Made by a program: the position numbers and the translations under genes
Assembly: GCA_021769295.1 (NCBI GenBank)
Contig: JAETTD010000002.1
Location: 186,001-250,000, forward strand
Direction of reading: 5' to 3'
DNA length: 64,000 nt
Origin: Bacillota bacterium
GTDB taxonomy: Bacteria > Bacillota > Clostridia > Peptostreptococcales > Anaerovoracaceae
The notes under the pieces: model-generated
Seen by the model: only the letters and a program-made list of their open reading frames with translations
Database searches by the model: none
Told to the model about the DNA's origin: nothing
In this document: one piece after another, positions 55,360-63,025 of the stretch
How the letters are laid out: every line of letters begins with the position of its first letter
Position numbering within the stretch: position 1 is the stretch's first letter

Positions 55360-55408
55360 TAAATTCCATCCTCCTAAATCCCGTAAAACTCACGGACAAT
55401 TGCATAAT

Positions 55409-55437
55409 ATTATACCTCTATTTCGCCTTAAAGTAAA
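55409..55437 (-). promoter_or_regulatory. Promoter of tig cluster
   Basis: TTTACT (55432-55437), 17 bp spacer, TATAAT (55409-55414). No CtsR or CIRCE-like repeat is seen beside it. Confidence 0.75.
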
Positions 55438-55475
55438 GGAAAAAGGGCAATTTTAACAAATAAATATTAAATTTC

Positions 55476-55517
55476 AAAAAAAATACAACACATTTGTGAA
55501 AAACTGTTGTATTTTTT
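55476..55517 (-). terminator. Terminator after CYTH gene
   Basis: AAAATACAACA and TGTTGTATTTT arms followed by a U-run on minus. Confidence 0.85.
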
Positions 55518-55554
55518 GTAAAAATAATAAATTTTATTTAATTTATCAGGCTGA

Positions 55555-56175
55555 TTACAGGCCCAGCAGCTCCATTCCCACCTGAAACTTGCTCTTTGAC
55601 CCTTCTTTAAGGTTATATTTTGAGGCCAGCTCCCTGCCCAGAGCTATCATATCGTCCTTATCGCCTGAATAAAGCTCTACCTCCAGCTCGGAGACAGGCG
55701 CAGTGCCTTTTTCCGTTACTATCTCCCCGATGTCCAGCGAAACGGCGCATATGGAAAGTCCCGTATCCACCATCAGCTGCTTTCTCTCACAGTTTACTTC
55801 CATGATAGGCTTTAAAGGTTTATCTCCTGCCGTAATTTCTATCTGCTCATATATTTCGCTTCCCTTAAAGATATTCAGCTTGGGGTTCCTAACGTAGTCT
55901 TCGTCTACATACACGTTAAGCTCGCCTCTGGTGTGAAGGCTCCCTTGCGTTTCGTTGCCCCACTTCAGGGTGGCCACCGGCACTTCGTTTTCGAACCTTA
56001 TCCTAAAAGCCATTTCATTTTTGCAAAGGTCCAAATCCTCCGTGTCAAGATAGGTGGCTTTCATCTCTATCGTCTCTTCGCTTCCCTCATCTTTAATCTC
56101 TTCAAGGTGCTTATCCTTTAAAATTTTTTCTCGCGCGATAGGTTCTTCAACTAAAAACTTTAATTCTATCTCCAT
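55555..56175 (-). CDS. CYTH domain protein
   Basis: 206 residues from ATG 56175 (GGAG 6 nt upstream; two earlier in-frame ATGs have no site). Begins MEIELKFLV, the ExExK motif of the CYTH triphosphate tunnel fold, with later MKATYLDT, MAFRIRFEN, ATLKWG and C-terminal VSELEVELYSGD acidic strands. Members hydrolyse triphosphates or inorganic tripolyphosphate with Mg2+; substrate not defined. Follows the dapB-like gene in the same direction. Confidence 0.88.
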   Translation of the reverse strand: MEIELKFLVEEPIAREKILKDKHLEEIKDEGSEETIEMKATYLDTEDLDLCKNEMAFRIRFENEVPVATLKWGNETQGSLHTRGELNVYVDEDYVRNPKLNIFKGSEIYEQIEITAGDKPLKPIMEVNCERKQLMVDTGLSICAVSLDIGEIVTEKGTAPVSELEVELYSGDKDDMIALGRELASKYNLKEGSKSKFQVGMELLGL

Positions 56176-56235
56176 GTCGTTCTCCATAAAAAAATTTTCA
56201 ATTTCTTTATGTTTTAGCATATTTTTTCGGTTTAG

Positions 56236-56853
56236 TCAATTTCTTATCATTTTTTTACCGGCTTCTATAGCTCCTCTGGCAAATATTTTCTTGGAATAAG
56301 CCGTATGGGTGATTTCAACCACTTCGTCTTCAAGGGCAAAATAAACTTTATGCTGACCGAAAACCGTTCCGAGCCTCAGGCTGACCGCTTCATCATCGTC
56401 CAGTCCCAAATTGGCGCAAATGGTCTTTGCCGTACCGCTTGGAGCGTCTATCTTCTTGTTGTGATGTATTTCCTCTACGCCTATATCGCAGCCGCAAAGC
56501 AGCCTTTGGGCTGCTGCGGCAAGTTCGTTCAATGCCGAAATTCCCCTTGAAAAGTTGGTCTTTCTGTCCACGGGGCAAATTTTCATCAGAAGCTTTATTA
56601 TCTCTTCTTCCTCATTGGTCTGTCCTGTAGTGCCTATAACTACCGGTATGTTTCCTCCCCTGTCCCTGCAATATTCATATATATCTTTTATGGCCTTAGG
56701 GTGACTGAAATCTATGATTAAATCTGCCTTTTCACGAGGCCAGTTTTTTTCAAGGGGCTCCACCGATTCTATCCTGTCAAAAGTTTCGTCTGCTTCCGCA
56801 CACTGTCTCAATATTTTTCCCATGGCGCCTGTTCCGACAATTATCAAAAACAC
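56236..56853 (-). CDS. dapB: 4-Hydroxy-tetrahydrodipicolinate reductase-like, short
   Basis: 205 residues, shorter than the usual 240-270 and lacking the final GMYxFxDVL-type end. Keeps the nucleotide-binding GTGAMGKIL (one Gly replaced), VIDFSHPKA, GTTGQ, NFSRGISAL, and the catalytic/substrate motif EEIHHNKKIDAPSGTA. Reduces HTPA in lysine/diaminopimelate synthesis, using NAD(P)H. GTG start with AAAGGAG 6 nt upstream. No other lysine gene nearby, so an isolated or specialised reductase is possible. Confidence 0.85.
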   Translation of the reverse strand: MFLIIVGTGAMGKILRQCAEADETFDRIESVEPLEKNWPREKADLIIDFSHPKAIKDIYEYCRDRGGNIPVVIGTTGQTNEEEEIIKLLMKICPVDRKTNFSRGISALNELAAAAQRLLCGCDIGVEEIHHNKKIDAPSGTAKTICANLGLDDDEAVSLRLGTVFGQHKVYFALEDEVVEITHTAYSKKIFARGAIEAGKKMIRN

Positions 56854-56879
56854 TGCAATTTCTCCTTTCCTCTTAAACT

Positions 56880-57026
56880 CTATCTAATCAGACTATGAAG
56901 GAAAGCTTGTTTTGATGAATAATTGCGGAAGTTTTTCTGCGGAGGTTGACGGTGGGGTCGGGCGGGTACATGCATGGACCTGCCGATGCGGCTGGGCTGA
57001 TTCTGACACGTTTTCGGCAATTCTTG
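56880..57026. other. Intergenic spacer, no recognised feature
   Basis: G-rich stretch (GGAGGTTGACGGTGGGGTCG) and a possible degenerate first family B gap; no gene or terminator seen. Confidence 0.4.
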
Positions 57027-57184
57027 ACATTATTACGTGAATTCACCGAATCGTTGTAGCTCTGATGACACGATTCCAGTAAACCTTAACATTATTTCAT
57101 GAATTCACAAAAACATTGTAGCGCCGCTACGACGTTTTGCCTTTTCTCTAACATTATTGCGTGAATTCACTGAATCATGTCAGC
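57027..57184 (+). repeat. 62-bp-period array, family B (3 units)
   Basis: 34-bp cores at 57027, 57089 and 57151, each ACATTATT..GTGAATTCAC.. ending TTGTAGC or GTCAGC, exactly 62 bp apart with 28-bp related gaps. Reverse complement of the array at 23.3 kb. Confidence 0.85.
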
Positions 57185-57331
57185 ATCGGTATACCTTTTA
57201 GACAAAACCTTGGTACAAAGTATACGAAAATCCGAAATAAGTATACCATAGCATAGCTATGAGCTGCGTACATTTCCCGGCGGCAGCTCATACTCTTAAT
57301 TGCCGCCTGCACCGAGAGGGGCGGCTTTGCA

Positions 57332-57504
57332 CGTTGGCTTTTTGCGAGGCAACCGCTAAAAAAGCCAACGTTTATTCCAATAACTGTAAATCTTGGCAGA
57401 GTTCCGGGGCTTTTGCTGGCTTTTTAAGAGTTACCTCTGAATTTGGCCTACAAAAAACAGCAAAACTGTAGGCCAGTTTTTTGCCGCACCGAAAAAAAAC
57501 CAAC
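57332..57504. repeat. GTTGGC nested inverted repeat modules (copy 2)
   Basis: A simple hairpin CGTTGGCTTTTT / AAAAAAGCCAACG (57332-57370) followed by the 90-bp nested module 57415-57504 with inner arms TTGGCCTACA (57443-57452) and TGTAGGCCAG (57467-57476). Homologous to 23583-23673. Confidence 0.75.
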
Positions 57505-57550
57505 GCTGTCATATTTCGACACGAGGCTGACAGGTGTTCTGCAAACATAT

Positions 57551-57668
57551 GTTGGCAGATTTCGTTAATTTCTAAAAAGTGGCAACATCGACATGTTTCG
57601 GCACGGTTCTTCACTGTGATTTACGAGATTTTGTTGGCAGCTTCTTACTTATTAAAAATTCTGCCAAC
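57551..57668. repeat. Paired 36-bp palindromic cores spaced 82 bp (copy 2)
   Basis: Cores 57551-57586 and 57633-57668, GTTGGCAG at the start and CAAC at the end, 46-bp gap. Aligns without gaps to 23865-23982. Confidence 0.82.
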
Positions 57669-57701
57669 ATTTGACACAGAACCGCTGACACAGAACCGAA
57701 C

Positions 57702-57737
57702 AAAAGCCTCCCCGCAGCAGGCTGCGGGGAGGCTTTT
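57702..57737. terminator. Terminator after cysteine-rich small protein
   Basis: AAAAGCCTCCCCGCAGC and GCTGCGGGGAGGCTTTT, perfect arms, T-rich on both sides; works for the minus gene. Confidence 0.93.
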
Positions 57738-57742
57738 GTTCA

Positions 57743-58003
57743 TCATTTCTTCTTTGCCAGTTCCAATATTTCGCTGTACTTTGAAATTATATAGTCATAG
57801 CCTTTCGGGCTGTGTGGAATCAGGCAGTTTGAGCAGTCCTTGATTCCTCCGTCCAAATATTTAAAGTTGCCGCCGCACTTGTCGCCCAAAGCGTACAACG
57901 GGCAGTAGCAGAACAGGCAGTTGAAATGCTCCTCATCCTTCATCTTATGGCAAGGGAAGTATTCGCACTTTTTGTTCTGAAAAAATTTATAGTTTTCACT
58001 CAT
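57743..58003 (-). CDS. Cysteine-rich small domain protein
   Basis: 86 residues. Starts with YKFFQNKKCEYFPCH, then NCLFCYCPLY, DKCGG and DCSNCLIPH: nine Cys matching the PF04071-type cysteine-rich small domain, likely to bind metal or an Fe-S cluster. Known neighbours in other genomes include cobalamin genes, absent here. Follows the FAD protein by 42 nt and is probably cotranscribed. Confidence 0.9.
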   Translation of the reverse strand: MSENYKFFQNKKCEYFPCHKMKDEEHFNCLFCYCPLYALGDKCGGNFKYLDGGIKDCSNCLIPHSPKGYDYIISKYSEILELAKKK

Positions 58004-58045
58004 GGCTTTTCCTCCGTATTATGCATATTGTCCGTGTTACCGGTA

Positions 58046-59425
58046 TTATCTGTACTTTTCATTGAGAATTCTCGCAACGTACACGCCGCTGGCAGATGCC
58101 TGCGACAGGGAATGGGTTACTCCCGAGCCGTCGCCCAGGGCATATAAGCCGGGAACGGACGTCTCAAGATTGCTGTCAACATCAACTTTCATGTTGTAGA
58201 ATTTAACTTCCACACCGTACAAGAGGGTGTCCTCGTTGGCTGTTCCGGGAGCAATCTTATCCAAAGCATAGATCATTTCAATAATGTCGTCAAGCTGCCG
58301 CTTTGGAATGACAAGGCTCAAATCTCCCGGAGTGGCTTTCAGAGTAGGTCTTGTAAAGCATTTTTCCATGCGCTTTTTGCTTGACCTTCTGCCCTTTACA
58401 AGATCTCCGAATCTTTGCAGAAGCACTCCGCCTCCAAGCATGTTGGAAAGTCTTGCAATGGATTCGCCGTACTCGTTGCTGTCCTCAAAAGGCTCCGTAA
58501 AGGTGTTGGAAACCAGCAGGGCGAAATTGGTGTTTTCAGTTCTGAGAGCAGGGTCTGCATAGCTGTGTCCGTTTACCGTCACTATTCCGTTGGTGTTCTC
58601 TGAAACCACTTCTCCGTAAGGGTTCATGCAGAAAGTTCTCACAAGGTCGTTGTACTTATCCGTCTGATATACGATTTTGCTTTCGTACACCTCATCGGTT
58701 ATGTGTTTGAATATCTCCGCAGGAAGTTCCACACGGACTCCTATATCCACCCTGTTTTTCTTTTGTTTTATGCCCAGCTCATCGCAGACAGAACTTATCC
58801 ACTTGGAACCCGAGCGGCCTGCGGCAAGAATCAGATCCTTGCAAAGGTATTCGTCGCCTTTGCTTGTAATTACTTTGAAACCTCCGTCATCCAGTCTTTC
58901 CACCTTTTCAAGGGTAGTATAAAATTCCGTTTCTATATGCTTTGAAATGTATTCGAAAATTCTCCCTAAGATTTCCACATTTCTGTCAGTACCGAGATGT
59001 CTGACTTTTGCTTCAAGCAAGTGAAGGTCATAATGGAGGGCTTCCGTTTTAAGCTTGGCGTCTGTGGTGTAAAGTTTTGCGTCCTTGCCTCCCATGCTGC
59101 ATAAAACGCTGTCCACATATTCCATAAGTTCCATTGCCTGCTCGGTTCCCACATATTTGTGCAAATCGCCGCCGAACTGGGTGGTGATATTGTATTTGCC
59201 GTCGGAAAGGGTTCCCGCTCCGCCGTATCCGTTCATTATATGACACGGGCTGCACTTAACGCATGTGGGGGTAACGCCTCTCTTAATGGGGCACATTCTC
59301 TTTTCCAAAGGCGCACCTTTGTCTATCATCAATACTTTGGCATTGCAGTCAAGTTTGGTAAGCTCATATGCCATAAATACGCCGCTGGCTCCGGCTCCTG
59401 CTATTATGATGTCGTATTTTTTCAT
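58046..59425 (-). CDS. NAD(P)/FAD-dependent dehydrogenase (COG2509-like)
   Basis: 459 residues from ATG 59425 with GGAGG 6 nt upstream; the longer frame starts inside the DUF1292 gene. FAD site GAGASGVFMAYELTKL, then a Cys cluster CPIKRGVTPTCVKCSPCH (about 55-72) and NGYGGAGTLSDGKYN, AAGRSGSKWI, and final GLYALGDGSGVTHSLSQA. The group is uncharacterised; redox substrate unknown. Forms a pair with the cysteine-rich small protein downstream. Confidence 0.88.
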   Translation of the reverse strand: MKKYDIIIAGAGASGVFMAYELTKLDCNAKVLMIDKGAPLEKRMCPIKRGVTPTCVKCSPCHIMNGYGGAGTLSDGKYNITTQFGGDLHKYVGTEQAMELMEYVDSVLCSMGGKDAKLYTTDAKLKTEALHYDLHLLEAKVRHLGTDRNVEILGRIFEYISKHIETEFYTTLEKVERLDDGGFKVITSKGDEYLCKDLILAAGRSGSKWISSVCDELGIKQKKNRVDIGVRVELPAEIFKHITDEVYESKIVYQTDKYNDLVRTFCMNPYGEVVSENTNGIVTVNGHSYADPALRTENTNFALLVSNTFTEPFEDSNEYGESIARLSNMLGGGVLLQRFGDLVKGRRSSKKRMEKCFTRPTLKATPGDLSLVIPKRQLDDIIEMIYALDKIAPGTANEDTLLYGVEVKFYNMKVDVDSNLETSVPGLYALGDGSGVTHSLSQASASGVYVARILNEKYR

Positions 59426-59455
59426 GTATAACCTCCGAGTAATATATGCGGGCAA

Positions 59456-59487
59456 AGCAATACCCCGCACATTACGGGGTATTTTCG
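59456..59487 (-). terminator. Terminator of DUF1292 gene
   Basis: AAAATACCCCG and CGGGGTATT arms, 7-nt loop, moderate U content; lies nine nt beyond the DUF1292 stop. Confidence 0.7.
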
Positions 59488-59495
59488 TACAAATT

Positions 59496-59771
59496 CTAAG
59501 CTTCGTCCATAATCTTGTCAAATTCGGCCACTACTTTTTCGAACTCTGCATCGTCGTCTATATCAACCAGTTCAAATTCATCTTCGCCGACTTCTTTGTA
59601 ACCGTAGATATATACGTCGTCAGTGTCATCGTTAGGAATCAAGGCTATATATTCCTTGTCTCCGTAGTCGAAAACTCCCATGATTTCGCATTCAACTTCC
59701 ACACCGTCATCAAATTCAAGGGTGATAAAATCAGCCTCTTCGATTTCAGGCGTCTTTTTTTCTTCTGCCAT
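59496..59771 (-). CDS. DUF1292 family protein (YrzB-like)
   Basis: 91 residues, very acidic. Core reads FITLEFDDGVEVECEIMGVFDYGDKEYIALIP then VYIYGYKE and ELVDIDDDAEFEKV, the DUF1292 pattern. Small cytoplasmic protein of unknown function conserved across Firmicutes. Own ribosome site GGAGG upstream of ATG. Confidence 0.93.
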   Translation of the reverse strand: MAEEKKTPEIEEADFITLEFDDGVEVECEIMGVFDYGDKEYIALIPNDDTDDVYIYGYKEVGEDEFELVDIDDDAEFEKVVAEFDKIMDEA

Positions 59772-59844
59772 ATTTATTCCTCCACTAAACAGAAATTAAC
59801 AATCTCTTTTATATGTTTACTATATCATAACCTTGGCATTTTAA

Positions 59845-61668
59845 TCAACCAAAATATTCCTTTATTGCCTTTGCATTTTTTTCAGTTATACCGTGCACTT
59901 CCATGAGTTCCTGCAATGATGCGCTTTTTATATCTTCTATCGACTTGAAATGGCTTAGCAGAGCGTTTCTCTTTGCAGGGCCTATTCCCTTTATATTGTC
60001 GAGGGCGGAACCTATGGAATTGCGGTTATGCAGGCTCCTGTGATACTCTATGGCAAAACGGTGGACTTCCTCCTGAATCCTGCCGCAATATTTAAACAGC
60101 ACCGGGTCCTGTGAAAGTACAAATTCCTGTCCGGAGCCGTTTACCAACGCTCTGGTCCTGTGGCTGTCATCCTTTGCCATGCCCAGCACCGGTATGGAAA
60201 GCTTCATGGCTTTTAAAACCTTTTCTGCCGACGTCACCTGCCCTATGCCGCCGTCCATAAGAATCAAATCCGGCAAGGTGGAAAATCCCGGGTCACCCGC
60301 TTCAGCCCGCTTAAATCTCCTGTAGAGCATTTCCTGCAGGCTTCCGTAGTCGTCGGGGCCGTCAACGGTTTTTATCTTAAACCGCCTGTAAGCTTTTTTA
60401 ATAGGTTTTAGATTGCCGAAGACCACCATGGCGCCGACGGTGTCAACTCCGTTGGTGTTTGAAATATCGTAGGACTCAATTCTGTAATAGTCTTTATCGC
60501 TGCCCAAGATGCCCGAAATTCTGCTGACAAGATCCCTTTCCTTTTCCTTTGCGCTGCTTATCTTTTCTTCAATGGTCTTGCTCATCTCTTCGGTATCTTT
60601 TTTTGCCATATCCAGCAGGGCTTTCTTTGGGCCTCGCTGAGGTACGAATATGTGCACCTTTCTTCCTTCTTTAAGGCTTTTAAGATACTCTTCAATAATT
60701 TCCGCATCTTTGAGAGGCTTTGGTACTATAAGCTCGGGAGGTATGGTGGACCACTGGCTGTAATACTGCTTTATAAATTCGCCCACAAGGCTGTAGTAAT
60801 CATCCTCTCCTTCCGCTCTCATGGCAAAGGTTTCTCTGCCGCTCAGCTTTCCGTCTCTTACGGGGAACAACACTATCGAGGCGTGTTCTCCCTTTCCCAC
60901 GGGAATTACTATATCCAGGTCTTTGCCTCCTGTCATGGTCACTCGCTGAGTTTCGTTGAGGGTTTTTACGGCGGCGATATTATCTCTGAACACGGCGGCA
61001 TCTTCAAACCGCATTTGCTCCGCAGCTTCCGACATGGCTTTATTCAAATAGTCCAGAATCTTCTTTTGCTTTCCTCCTAAAAATTCGATGATGCTGTCTA
61101 TGCATTCCATGTATTCTTCCCGGTTTACCTTTCCCGTGCATACGCCTCTGCAATCCTCTATATGATAGTTGAGGCACGGTCTCTGCCCCTCGGGAAATTT
61201 GAGAGCCGGGCATCTTTTCAGCTTATATATCTTATTTAAAAGTTCTATTATATCATTTACGGCTCCCGCATCGCTGTATGGACCGAAATACTTGCTTCCG
61301 TCTTTTTTTACTATCCTCGTCTTTACTATTCTCGGAAATTCCTCTTTGACCGTAACTTTTATATATGGATAGGTTTTGTCATCCCTAAGCAAGACGTTAT
61401 ACTTAGGCGCATATTTCTTTATGAGATTGCACTCCAAAATCAGAGCTTCCATTTCCGTCTGACACGTTATATATTCAAACTCCGAAATGTTGGCTACCAT
61501 AGCCCTGACTTTGGGATTCTGGTTGGCAGAGCTCTGAAAATACTGCCTTACCCTGTTTCGCAGCGAAATAGCCTTTCCGACATAAATTACCTGGCCGAGC
61601 CTGTCTTTATGCATATAAACTCCCGGAGTATCCGGGAGTTTTTTTAAATTCTCTTTAATATCAAACAT
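59845..61668 (-). CDS. uvrC: UvrABC excinuclease subunit C
   Basis: 607 residues. N-terminal GIY-YIG nuclease (GVYMHKDRLGQVIYVGKA), UvrB-contact UVR motif near 200-235 (KAMSEAAEQMRFEDAAVFRD), RNase H-like 5' nuclease with SYDISNTNG and DGGIGQ acid residues, and C-terminal tandem HhH (IKGIGPAKRNALLSHF, VHGITEKNAKAI). Cuts on both sides of DNA lesions. Start is 1 nt after the dacF stop. Confidence 0.97.
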   Translation of the reverse strand: MFDIKENLKKLPDTPGVYMHKDRLGQVIYVGKAISLRNRVRQYFQSSANQNPKVRAMVANISEFEYITCQTEMEALILECNLIKKYAPKYNVLLRDDKTYPYIKVTVKEEFPRIVKTRIVKKDGSKYFGPYSDAGAVNDIIELLNKIYKLKRCPALKFPEGQRPCLNYHIEDCRGVCTGKVNREEYMECIDSIIEFLGGKQKKILDYLNKAMSEAAEQMRFEDAAVFRDNIAAVKTLNETQRVTMTGGKDLDIVIPVGKGEHASIVLFPVRDGKLSGRETFAMRAEGEDDYYSLVGEFIKQYYSQWSTIPPELIVPKPLKDAEIIEEYLKSLKEGRKVHIFVPQRGPKKALLDMAKKDTEEMSKTIEEKISSAKEKERDLVSRISGILGSDKDYYRIESYDISNTNGVDTVGAMVVFGNLKPIKKAYRRFKIKTVDGPDDYGSLQEMLYRRFKRAEAGDPGFSTLPDLILMDGGIGQVTSAEKVLKAMKLSIPVLGMAKDDSHRTRALVNGSGQEFVLSQDPVLFKYCGRIQEEVHRFAIEYHRSLHNRNSIGSALDNIKGIGPAKRNALLSHFKSIEDIKSASLQELMEVHGITEKNAKAIKEYFG

Positions 61669-61669
61669 T

Positions 61670-63025
61670 TCAGTAAGGCCAATTCCTTCTCTTTAAATCT
61701 TCTTCACGCTCAAGCCGCCTTCTTGCTTCTTCCATAAGCTTTTCCCTGCGCCTTTGGGCACGTTTTCTCTTGTTTTTCATCCTCAGAATCAATATGGTCA
61801 ATATAAAAACGATTATTGCAAAGAGAACGAGACCTATGATTATCGTCTGCATATTGGTTATTCCAAAATCCGACAGAAACCAGCCTTTTTCCACCGGCTC
61901 CGCCGCAACCAAATCCACGGTTCTGTACAAGTCATCCGCTATATAGATTTCCACCACTCCCACTTTTTGTCCTTTTTCAATGGGGGCGAAAAGGCTGTCT
62001 GCATATATGCATTTTGTGGTAACAAGAGAAGCTGAAGCTCCCTCCGGCAAATTTACATAGCCTGCTTCGGCTGCTATGGCCTTCACCTTGTTTGTAGCTC
62101 CGCCGGTCAGTTTTGCCTTTCCGAAATCGGCTCCTTTCTCAAAAGCCGCATATTTGGAAATATTTGCTTGGCCGTAGTCCATCAGCGCCTTCATATCGGC
62201 AAAACGTGTTTTCATGGTGGTTCCCATAACCACCGTATATATTTCCAAGCCGTCACAGTCAAGTCCCGTAACCATGGTGCAATACTCTTTGCTCAGGCTT
62301 CCGGTCTTTCCTCCGAACACTCCTTCATATTTTTCTACGGCAAGGGTTTCTCCCTCAAGGTTGTGCTCTCCTCCGTATAAAAACATATTGAAATTATGCA
62401 GCTCACGAGCTTTATATGCGTTGGTTTCGGGTATGGTGTGCTCGGCAGTGCCCGAAATTTTTCTGACTGTCTCATTGCCCAAAGCTTCCCGGGCGATTAT
62501 TGCCATGTCTCTCGCGGTAGAATACTGGTTTTCATCGGACAACCCGCTTGGGTTGGTGAAATTTGTATCTGTGCAGCCAAGGCTGGCCGCTTTCTCGTTC
62601 ATCATTACAGCAAAGTTCTCCACAGAGCCGCCTGCCGCTATGGCAAGGACGGCTGCCGCATCATTGGCTGAACTTAAAAGGGCGGCATACATCAGTTCTT
62701 CTACGGTAATCTTTTCGCCGGCCCGTAAATACGCTTTGGTCGGCGGTATTGAAGTGACTTCGGCAGGGACTTCAATAACCTGGTCGAGGTCCAGATTCTC
62801 CGCCGCCAGAAGGCAGGTCATCAGTTTTGTCATGCTGGCAGGCTCCATCTTTTCGTCTGCATTTTTTTCCATGATAACTTCGCCTGTATCGCCACAATAC
62901 ACTATGGCCGAAGATGCTGTTATCTCCGGCGCAGTGTTTTCGGCACAGGCAGGCATAATCGAAAAGGAAAGCATGAACACCAATAAAGCCATGGTGACAA
63001 TCTTGTTCTTTAAATTTCTCATCAT
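61670..63025 (-). CDS. dacF: D-alanyl-D-alanine carboxypeptidase (DacF-like, peptidase S11)
   Basis: 451 residues. Signal peptide 1-28 (ends PACA). Penicillin-binding motifs SMTK (Ser64, Lys67), SAN (about 120) and KTG (about 240), then PBP5 C-terminal beta domain, a membrane helix (about 400-420) and a strongly basic tail RMKNKRKRAQRRREKL. The tail makes the anchor a true transmembrane segment rather than the amphipathic helix of usual DacF. Trims pentapeptide in the wall. Overlaps the phosphoglycerate mutase stop by ATGA. Confidence 0.93.
   Translation of the reverse strand: MMRNLKNKIVTMALLVFMLSFSIMPACAENTAPEITASSAIVYCGDTGEVIMEKNADEKMEPASMTKLMTCLLAAENLDLDQVIEVPAEVTSIPPTKAYLRAGEKITVEELMYAALLSSANDAAAVLAIAAGGSVENFAVMMNEKAASLGCTDTNFTNPSGLSDENQYSTARDMAIIAREALGNETVRKISGTAEHTIPETNAYKARELHNFNMFLYGGEHNLEGETLAVEKYEGVFGGKTGSLSKEYCTMVTGLDCDGLEIYTVVMGTTMKTRFADMKALMDYGQANISKYAAFEKGADFGKAKLTGGATNKVKAIAAEAGYVNLPEGASASLVTTKCIYADSLFAPIEKGQKVGVVEIYIADDLYRTVDLVAAEPVEKGWFLSDFGITNMQTIIIGLVLFAIIVFILTILILRMKNKRKRAQRRREKLMEEARRRLEREEDLKRRNWPY

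Noticed and set aside
58046-59521. FAD protein start at 59521
   Set aside because: Extra residues overlap the DUF1292 gene and terminator; ATG 59425 has GGAGG and directly precedes the FAD motif.
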